NCBI RefSeq assembly: GCF_002435945.1
Contig: NZ_DIXC01000051.1
Coordinates: 1-10,825 of the forward strand
Direction: 5' to 3'
Source of the DNA: Mesotoga sp. UBA6090
Lineage (GTDB): Bacteria; Thermotogota; Thermotogae; Petrotogales; Kosmotogaceae
DNA length: 10,825 bases
Below the pieces are notes generated by a model that worked only from the letters and a program-made list of their open reading frames with translations, made no database searches and was not told the DNA's origin. A program made the translations under genes and the position numbers. The stretch's first letter is position 1. Each line of letters starts with the position of its first letter. This document shows positions 6,177 to 10,825 of this stretch, in pieces.

Positions 6177-6806
6177 ATGCAGGTGTTTGTTGAAAGTGTT
6201 GTTGAAGAGGTGAGATTATTGAACTCAACAAGTCACCAACTGCCTCAGAAGAAGATTATCAAAATAGATGAACTCAAAGATATGGGATATAGCTTCTATC
6301 GTATCAAGAAGCTTGTCGAGGAGAATATCCTTAAGAAACTGACGCGCAAAAGCTATGAAAATCTAATCTACGAGGGTGATGAATCGGACTTTTACTATGT
6401 TGATGCTTATGTGCCAAGGGGCGTGATCTGCCTGATTAGCTCGGCAATCTACTGGCAGCTTACCACAGAGCGTTCTAGAGCAATAGACGTAGCGATTCCT
6501 AGGAGCGACAGGTTTTATACGAAGCCAGAGTGGCCCCAGATTCAACTTTACTATTACAGCGACATGCGCTACAAAATCGGAATCGTGACTATTGACGAAG
6601 ACTCGAATCAGTTCTCCATTTATGACCCGGAAAAGACAGTAATCGACATTCTTCAATATCGCGAAAGGCTCGGAATAGAAGTCGCAAAGGAAGTGCTTGT
6701 TCAGTATCTCGCAAAAAAGAATCGAAACCTGAACAAACTGTACAGATATGCCAAGGAGCTCGGAAATTCAAAAACACTGAGAACCTATCTGGAGGTACTG
6801 CTATGA
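6177..6806 (+). CDS. AbiEi-family antitoxin / transcriptional regulator (module 4)
   Basis: This AbiEi-type antitoxin has an N-terminal helix-turn-helix (IIKIDELKDMGYSFYRIKKL, then LVEENILKKLTRKSYENL) and a core with VPRGVICLISSAIYWQLTT. Its late motif is YDPEKTVIDILQYRERLGIEVAKE. It lacks the LDRPxxCGGI signature of modules 1 and 3, so it is another AbiEi subgroup. The start is uncertain. The ATG at 6153 lies within the promoter palindrome. The ATG at 6177 keeps an amphipathic first helix (VFVESVVEEVRLL) but has no ribosome site. A TTG at 6219 has GAGGTGA at 6207-6213 five bases upstream. The frame from 6153 gives 217 residues, from 6177 209, and from 6219 195. The stop overlaps the toxin start by ATGA at 6803. 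Confidence 0.85.
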   Translation: MQVFVESVVEEVRLLNSTSHQLPQKKIIKIDELKDMGYSFYRIKKLVEENILKKLTRKSYENLIYEGDESDFYYVDAYVPRGVICLISSAIYWQLTTERSRAIDVAIPRSDRFYTKPEWPQIQLYYYSDMRYKIGIVTIDEDSNQFSIYDPEKTVIDILQYRERLGIEVAKEVLVQYLAKKNRNLNKLYRYAKELGNSKTLRTYLEVLL

Positions 6807-7699
6807 ACAATGCAGCATCTGTAAAAGCCCGGCTGAGAAATCTGGCCGAGAAGCAAGGCCGGAGTTATCAGGATCTACTGCAAATCTATGCGCTTGAGCG
6901 AACCATCTACAGATTATCCCTGTCTCCCCATAGAGACAAATTCACATTGAAAGGCGGGATCTTTCTTTATGCGCTATTTGAAGGGCGGTTTCCCCGCTCA
7001 ACAACCGATATAGATCTGCTGGGGCAGAGGATCAGCAATGAATTGGAATCTCTCGATAAGGTTTTCAATGATATCTTCTCGCTAAATGCCGACGATGGGA
7101 TACGCTTTGATCTGGAAAGTATGAACCTACGTACCATTGCAGATACAAAACAACACCCGGGTACTCGCGTAACCATTACGGCCTACATGGAGCGAACAAG
7201 ACTATCCATAACCGTCGATGTCGGATTTGGTGATTGCATAACACCCGAGAGGGTTCAGATGGAATTCCCGGTTCTACTGAATGATCCGGAGCCGGTCGTC
7301 TTTGCATACTCAAAAGAATCGGTTATCGCGGAAAAACTAGAAGCGATAGCTTCGCTGGGTTTCCTGACCAGTCGCTACAAAGACTTCTACGACATCTTCT
7401 TGCTGTGCAAGTTCTTTCGTTTTGATGGCGCAACTCTACAGGCCGCAATTAAGGAAACATTCAGAAATCGGAGCACTCCGATTGAAGACATCGTCGCATT
7501 CGAGAAGCAATTCATTTCCGATTCACTCCATCAGAGAAGATGGACAGCCTTCGCCAAAAAGAAAAACACTACGTTTGATACATCTCTTGAGGAAGTTATA
7601 GGCCAAATCAAGAACTTCCTAATCCCTGTACTTGAAGCCTTGCAGAGAGATGAGATCTTCGGCTTACACTGGGAGCCTGATGACCTAAGCTGGAAATAA
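6803..7699 (+). CDS. AbiEii/AbiGii-family nucleotidyltransferase toxin (module 4)
   Basis: This 298-residue, apparently full-length AbiEii-type nucleotidyltransferase is the toxin of module 4. The active site reads LKGGIFLYALFEGRFPRSTT (residues 49-68), then DIDLLG with D69 and D71 as the metal-binding pair. D139 in SITVDVGFGD is a candidate third carboxylate. ESVIAEKLEAIASLG (172-186) and SRYKDFYDIFLL (190-201) are the family's downstream motifs with K178, K193, D194 and D197. It has Ile instead of Thr after the two glycines, common in this subgroup. The ATG overlaps the antitoxin stop by ATGA and has GGAGGT at 6791-6796, so it should be translated efficiently and coupled to the antitoxin. 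All expected catalytic residues are present, unlike module 3. Confidence 0.9.
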   Translation: MNNAASVKARLRNLAEKQGRSYQDLLQIYALERTIYRLSLSPHRDKFTLKGGIFLYALFEGRFPRSTTDIDLLGQRISNELESLDKVFNDIFSLNADDGIRFDLESMNLRTIADTKQHPGTRVTITAYMERTRLSITVDVGFGDCITPERVQMEFPVLLNDPEPVVFAYSKESVIAEKLEAIASLGFLTSRYKDFYDIFLLCKFFRFDGATLQAAIKETFRNRSTPIEDIVAFEKQFISDSLHQRRWTAFAKKKNTTFDTSLEEVIGQIKNFLIPVLEALQRDEIFGLHWEPDDLSWK

Positions 7700-7956
7700 C
7701 CACTGTGTTTGTAGAGTTGGTAAGAGCAGGGAAAGAGCTTCCAGAGTTCGCTTCGCTCATGACAAGCGAGAGCGAAAATAGGGACGACGATTCTCCTGAC
7801 GTCTGTCCCTCCTGCAAAGCAGCATCACTTCTTCTCATGCGAGACCCTAGACCCCACAACCCCATTCCCGGGCTCTTAGCCAAGAACCTGGACGCGTAGC
7901 GTTGAACGAAGAACCGTTCTTCCAGTACTAAGCGTACAGCAGCTCTTAGGATCGAG

Positions 7957-7977
7957 ATGCTGAATCAAGTTCAGCAT
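7957..7977. repeat. ATGCTGAA/TTCAGCAT palindromic repeat
   Basis: Perfect 8-base arms with spacer TCAAG, flanked by GAG and GACGAG. It has the style of dispersed palindromic repeats in many genomes. No T run follows. Confidence 0.65.
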
Positions 7978-8015
7978 GACGAGGTGTTGGATTCTCGGAA
8001 CAGCCTTACATAGTC

Positions 8016-8040
8016 ATCCCGTAATGTTCCTATACGGGAT
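8016..8040. repeat. ATCCCGT hairpin repeat, copy 2
   Basis: ATCCCGTA (8016-8023) pairs with TACGGGAT (8033-8040), with flanks GTC...CTCG as in the copy at 316-340. Confidence 0.7.
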
Positions 8041-8132
8041 CTCGCTCTTGTTCTCTCTGAAGAAGGACCGGGATCCTGGCCAAAAGCACGCTGACATGAA
8101 AGGGTGTCATCCCACAGTCCCCCCGTACTGTC

Positions 8133-8211
8133 ATCCCGTATAGCCTGCCCTGAGAAGCGTGCCCCAATATGCTTCTGTTTGGGGGTCCTGTTCAGGACTG
8201 CAATACGGGAT
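8133..8211. repeat. ATCCCGTAT hairpin repeat, copy 3, with an expanded structured loop
   Basis: The 9-base arms ATCCCGTAT (8133-8141) and ATACGGGAT (8203-8211) are separated by 61 bases instead of about 10. The loop has its own inverted repeats: CCCCAA (8162-8167)/TTGGGG (8179-8184), GAAGC (8154-8158)/GCTTC (8171-8175) and GTCCTG (8185-8190)/CAGGAC (8193-8198). Confidence 0.65.
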
Positions 8212-8287
8212 CTTGTTCTTCTCATCCGTCTCGCCCTCTCTCCTCTTCTCGTAGTTCTTAACCAAAAACCCGAACACGAAGTGTCGG

Positions 8288-8322
8288 AGCGATGAACCGC
8301 TCTTCCGTGTATCGCTTTTTTT
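8288..8322 (+). terminator. weak stem followed by seven Ts
   Basis: AGCGAT (8288-8293) can pair with ATCGCT (8311-8316), and a run of seven Ts (8316-8322) follows. The stem is short and its loop is 17 bases, so termination would be inefficient. It lies about 590 bases after the module 4 toxin. This could be coincidence inside a repeat. Confidence 0.25.
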
Positions 8323-8323
8323 G

Positions 8324-8371
8324 AACGAAGAACAAAGTTCCTAGCTCCGCAACGAAGAACTACGTTCCTAG
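8324..8371. repeat. 21-base direct repeat pair before a tag copy
   Basis: AACGAAGAACAAAGTTCCTAG (8324-8344, the middle triplet AAA) and its copy with TAC in the middle (8351-8371) match at 19 of 21 positions, separated by CTCCGC. Each unit is itself a small GAAC-nnn-GTTC hairpin. The second runs directly into the tag at 8372. Confidence 0.75.
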
Positions 8372-8403
8372 AATGTAAATAATGGAGTCACCAAAGAAAT
8401 TTC

Positions 8404-9549
8404 CTACAAGACTTCTAGTTCACGAATATCCTTTGGCATAGTGTGAGGCGCCACAATCTCACCAACACTCATCCCCGCTTCAAGAAGGGTAGCTGCTTCG
8501 TCGATTGAAGTGGCGACTCTTACTTCCGTTCCCTCTGGCGATGGTGTAAGAAGAAGAACCTCTTCGAGTGCAATACCTTTATTCATAAGCAAGTCCATGC
8601 TATGCGTACTCAATAAAACCTGACGACTCTTGCTCTTTTGAAGTTTATACATTAGCTCTGGAAGCAGCTGAATAAGTGCCTTATGAAGAGACAGTTCTGG
8701 TTCCTCAAGAAGGAGCAATGAATTGTCTTCAAGAATTACCCAGAGAAGTCCAATTAGGCGGAGCGTTCCATCGGAAAACTGATCTTCACGCTGTTTTGCA
8801 CCGTGGCCTCTCCAATGTTCATACCTTGCTTCCAAATGGGGTTTCCCCATGTTGTCAACTACAAATGAAAGATCTTTGAGCTGAGGCACTGCCTTCTTCA
8901 GGAGCTCTTCAACTTTTTCTAGTCGAGAACTTCTCGTCTTCTCCGGAGTCTCGGCGAGTCTCTTTACGAAAGTCTGGCCAAAAGGGTCTCCAGGCAAAGC
9001 ATAACCGGAAAATGTAGCGGCGAATCGTATGAACTGAGGGACGAGATGAAGATACTGCACTCGCTGAAGAAACTCAGACACTTCCCTGAAATCCCTATTA
9101 GCACTAATCTGTTCAAGATTGGTCTGTGTAAGTCTTTGAGGATCTTCTTTATCTCCTTCATTGGGTCTGTCGAGAATGAGTGTGTTATCTTTCCAAACTC
9201 TTTCATGAGTCAGTATTTCTAGTCGCTTACCACCTGTTTCACGAGTAATGCCCAGCGAGTAACGCCACTTCTCTTCTTTTCTTTGATCATCTGAAAGAGT
9301 AATCGAAATTTGGACATCTGAGCTTCTGCGCGCCGACAGACATCTAACTTTCGAAATACCTCCTCGATTGGTCAATGCCTCCTGCAGGCCTCCCCCAGAC
9401 TTTGCTATGTCTCTCAGAAATCTAAGCACATCGAGGAAATTGGATTTTCCCGATGCGTTGGGCCCTACAAGAAAGACTCTTCTGGTAAGATCCACATCGA
9501 TTTCACGGAAATTTCTCCAGTTCTTGACGGACAGATGGGAAACAAGCAC
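8404..9549 (-). CDS. AAA family ATPase (RecF/SMC-like, defence-island type)
   Basis: This 381-residue ABC-type ATPase of the RecF/OLD-like AAA class opens with MLVSHLSVKNWRNFREIDVD. Walker A is GPNASGKS (residues 29-36). The signature region is FSDGTLRLIG (258-267), Walker B is SLLLLEEPELSLH (277-289), and the H-loop is LSTHSMDLL (313-321). The C-terminus reads EAGMSVGEIVAPHT...DIRELEVL. Proteins of this shape occur in defence islands, often beside a DUF4276-like protein, but the sequence downstream on this strand is repeat mosaic and no partner is seen. The GTG start is chosen because GGAGGG (plus-strand 9556-9561) lies 6 bases upstream and the first strand of the fold starts at once. The promoter is an extended -10 (TGgTATAAT). 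The substrate and trigger are unknown; a role in phage defence or DNA repair is inference. Confidence 0.85.
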   Translation of the reverse strand: MLVSHLSVKNWRNFREIDVDLTRRVFLVGPNASGKSNFLDVLRFLRDIAKSGGGLQEALTNRGGISKVRCLSARRSSDVQISITLSDDQRKEEKWRYSLGITRETGGKRLEILTHERVWKDNTLILDRPNEGDKEDPQRLTQTNLEQISANRDFREVSEFLQRVQYLHLVPQFIRFAATFSGYALPGDPFGQTFVKRLAETPEKTRSSRLEKVEELLKKAVPQLKDLSFVVDNMGKPHLEARYEHWRGHGAKQREDQFSDGTLRLIGLLWVILEDNSLLLLEEPELSLHKALIQLLPELMYKLQKSKSRQVLLSTHSMDLLMNKGIALEEVLLLTPSPEGTEVRVATSIDEAATLLEAGMSVGEIVAPHTMPKDIRELEVL

Positions 9550-9582
9550 TGAAATCCCTCCAATGCAGAAAACTTCAAGAAA

Positions 9583-9591
9583 ATTATACCA
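9583..9591 (-). promoter_or_regulatory. extended -10 promoter of the AAA ATPase gene
   Basis: On the minus strand the sequence reads TGG-TATAAT, a perfect -10 box (plus-strand 9583-9588) with the TGn extension (9589-9591), 33 bases before the GTG start. No good -35 box is visible, which the extension can compensate for. Confidence 0.55.
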
Positions 9592-9878
9592 TCGTATTAC
9601 TTTCTCATATTATGCCCATTTATGGCCTCACTTGTATTTGCTTAACCAAGTTCTGTCTCTCTCGGTGGACGGGTCCATACTCCCATGGGCAATTAGAGAC
9701 AGCTTATCTGCTCTTCTCTTTGGATAGCTCTGGCGAAAACAAGAACTGATAAAACGTTCCGTGTCTGTACCAATTTAGTCAGACTAGACGAATACTACTT
9801 GCAGTGTTTGCTGGAGTCCGATTCTTCGTGTCCACCTTCTTTTCCTCTCACATTCGTGAACGAACACTACGTTACTGG
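9592..9878. other. gene-free stretch with a multi-palindrome element at 9653-9702
   Basis: No gene is seen. The region 9653-9702 has outer arms CTGTCTCT (9653-9660) and AGAGACAG (9695-9702), enclosing TGGAC-gg-GTCCA (9666-9677) and the palindrome CCCATGGG (9682-9689). A TTCGT-ga-ACGAA hairpin lies near 9854-9865, just before the tags. Confidence 0.55.
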
Positions 9879-9928
9879 AATGTAAATAATGGAGTCTGTC
9901 CCGAAAAATCAATGTAAATAATGGAGTC
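9879..9928. repeat. two copies of the AATGTAAATAATGGAGTC tag (copy F)
   Basis: The 18-base tag occurs exactly at 9879-9896 and again at 9911-9928. Both are followed by TGT and separated by a unit containing CCCGAAAAATC. Other copies are at 2784-2801, 4588-4605, 8372-8389 and, with one change, 4758-4775, all on the same strand. The pair immediately precedes the IS110 element, so one copy may mark its insertion point. Confidence 0.8.
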
Positions 9929-9931
9929 TGT

Positions 9932-10191
9932 TGTAGGTATATAAGCTATGACTTGAATTGTAAGGAATGGTTTTTCTACAATGATGGTGGCAGTCAGGGA
10001 GAAGGTAGAGACTTGGAGTCTATCAGCCTTCCTTATGAAGGAAGAGCTACGTGGTGACAACACTCATCTTCTTCCTGGGAGTACTTCAGGTTCTATGATA
10101 AGTTCATCCGGGGAAAGTTCCTCAGGAACTCTACAACAGGGAAATCGGTACTCACAGACTGCTAATCCATTTATTGTGAGGTGTTGGTGAG
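9932..10191 (+). ncRNA. candidate bridge-RNA region of the IS110 element
   Basis: IS110-group elements are known to encode a structured bridge RNA in the non-coding left end upstream of the recombinase; it pairs with target and donor DNA. Here the leader has hairpins AGACT-tgg-AGTCT (10009-10021), CCTTC-cttat-GAAGG (10027-10041) and AGTTCC-tca-GGAACT (10116-10130), separated by less structured stretches that could be guide loops. Position and structure fit, but target and donor loops cannot be assigned without the element ends. Confidence 0.4.
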
Positions 10192-10825
10192 ATGAAAGAG
10201 CAAAGTGGTACGATCGTAGGTATCGACTGGTCAGCTGACTCCCACACTTGCTATGACCTCAAGGCTGACAAGAGTTTCAAGATCCCAGACTCAGTTAAAG
10301 GTTACGAAAGACTGCTGAACGATTATCCAGAGGCAGTTTTCGTGATCGAAGAAGCAAACAACAGGATAGGAGACTACCTTCTCATTAACAATAGAGAGGT
10401 GTATGTCTTACCTCCTTGTAGGTCCAAAGAGGCCAGGAAGTATCATTTCAGTTCTGGAGCAAAGAGCGATAGTCTGGATGCCAAGGCAATAGCTCTTACC
10501 TTCAAGGAACATCCCTCTTATTGTCTCAAGGCAAGATATTCAGGGGTGGGAGCGAAGATAACTAAACTGGTGACTATGTATAACATTGTATCTAAGTCTC
10601 ATAGTCAACAGTGCAACAGATTGTATTCAGTCCTATTGAGGTATTTCCCCGAATACTTGCACATTATGGATAGGCAGTACAGATCAAATACCTCCTTGAA
10701 GGTTCTGAGCATTTACCCCACGATAACTGAATTGAGGAAGGTTTCGAACGAAGAGCTTAGGAAGATACTGAACAAAGAGAACCACAGAATGACGAGTGGT
10801 TTGAGAAAGAAGCTTGACAGGATAA
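10192..10825 (+). CDS. IS110-family transposase (DEDD recombinase), N-terminal part
   Basis: These are the first 211 residues of an IS110-family transposase, running off the right edge. The RuvC-like DEDD domain is clear: GIDWSADSHTCYDL with D12, VFVIEEANNRIGDYL with E53 or E54, then ARKYHFSSGAKSDSLDAKAIA with D93 and D96. The conserved S-x-A-K-S-D-x-x-D-A motif is diagnostic. The ATG at 10192 is chosen because an in-frame stop lies just upstream (10177-10179) and GGTG precedes it. The C-terminal domain with the catalytic serine lies beyond the window, so integrity is unknown. The protein catalyses RNA-guided insertion and excision together with the bridge RNA. Confidence 0.93.
   Translation, partial: MKEQSGTIVGIDWSADSHTCYDLKADKSFKIPDSVKGYERLLNDYPEAVFVIEEANNRIGDYLLINNREVYVLPPCRSKEARKYHFSSGAKSDSLDAKAIALTFKEHPSYCLKARYSGVGAKITKLVTMYNIVSKSHSQQCNRLYSVLLRYFPEYLHIMDRQYRSNTSLKVLSIYPTITELRKVSNEELRKILNKENHRMTSGLRKKLDRI

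Larger units (their letters stand above)
7700..8403. repeat. repeat mosaic between module 4 and the AAA ATPase gene (copies D and E)
   Basis: No gene is seen in about 700 bases. The parts in order are: a bulged hairpin at 7747-7776; a GACCCTAGACCCC segment (7842-7874) and a hairpin GACGC-gta-GCGTT (7891-7903), which are modules also found in copies A and B but here in swapped order; an inverted repeat ATGCTGAA (7957-7964)/TTCAGCAT (7970-7977); and ATCCCGTA palindromes at 8016-8040 and 8133-8211. Then come a GATCCTGGCCAAAA module at 8072-8113, a hairpin ACAC-gaa-GTGT (8274-8284), a direct repeat at 8324-8344/8351-8371, and the tag AATGTAAATAATGGAGTC (8372-8389). Confidence 0.75.
9932..10825 (+). 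mobile_element. IS110-family insertion sequence, left part
   Basis: The transposase gene at 10192 is preceded by about 260 bases of non-coding DNA with several hairpins, the layout of IS110-group elements. The left boundary is a guess placed after the second tag. IS110 elements lack long terminal inverted repeats, so the edge cannot be read from one copy. The right end lies outside the window. Confidence 0.6.

Noticed and set aside
226..8389. CRISPR array suggested by many short repeats
   Set aside because: Repeat spacing is irregular, the units differ in length and content, and no cas gene is present.
9368..9727. 119-codon plus-strand frame opposite the AAA ATPase start
   Set aside because: More than half is antisense to the well-supported ATPase gene and the rest crosses its promoter; it is a shadow frame.
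9981..10190. 69-codon frame just before the IS110 transposase
   Set aside because: It lies in the hairpin-rich leader expected to be non-coding, has a Ser/Gly-rich translation, and no family is recognised.
1..10825. tRNA gene or attachment site that would mark an integrative element
   Set aside because: I saw no tRNA cloverleaf, no integrase gene, and no direct repeat pairing the two ends of the window.

Overview
The window looks like an accessory region of a bacterial chromosome, dense in toxin-antitoxin genes and repeats. The style of the intergenic repeats (mosaics of GAACGAAGAAC-like, TCATCCCG-like and GACCCTAGACCCC-like modules), the strong GGAGG ribosome sites and the protein style recall Mesotoga-like Thermotogota. 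That is recollection, not proof, and no housekeeping gene is present to confirm it.

Layout: (1) 1-225 is the 3' end of a group II intron: the last 48 codons of its reverse transcriptase/maturase, then domains V and VI. (2) 226-677 is repeat mosaic ending in a sigma70-type promoter. (3) 678-2443 (+) is a complete AbiEi/AbiEii pair. (4) 2444-2870 is repeat mosaic. (5) 3763-2871 (-) is a second nucleotidyltransferase toxin gene with a DUF6922-like small partner instead of AbiEi. (6) 3764-4922 is about 1.1 kb of repeat mosaic. (7) 4923-5965 (+) is an AT-richer AbiEi gene followed by an AbiEii remnant cut to 95 codons with a damaged active-site motif. (8) about 6177-7699 (+) is a third AbiEi gene with a complete AbiEii. 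(9) 7700-8403 is repeat mosaic with nested palindromes. (10) 9549-8404 (-) is an ABC/RecF-like AAA ATPase of the kind found in defence islands, apparently without a partner gene. (11) 9550-10191 is non-coding, with short tags and hairpins leading into (12) an IS110-family transposase from 10192 off the right edge.

Together this is an array of four AbiE-type nucleotidyltransferase modules of different subfamilies, lying between mobile elements and separated by related non-coding repeats. In each AbiEi operon the antitoxin comes first and overlaps the toxin by ATGA, as expected for translational coupling. Each AbiEi gene has an inverted repeat laid over its promoter region, a plausible operator for autorepression.

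The most notable points are the four-module array and its repeat spacers, the decayed toxin beside an intact antitoxin, the promoter palindromes, and the roughly 260-base non-coding left end of the IS110 element, where a bridge RNA would be expected. I could not run searches, so family names rest on motif recognition.
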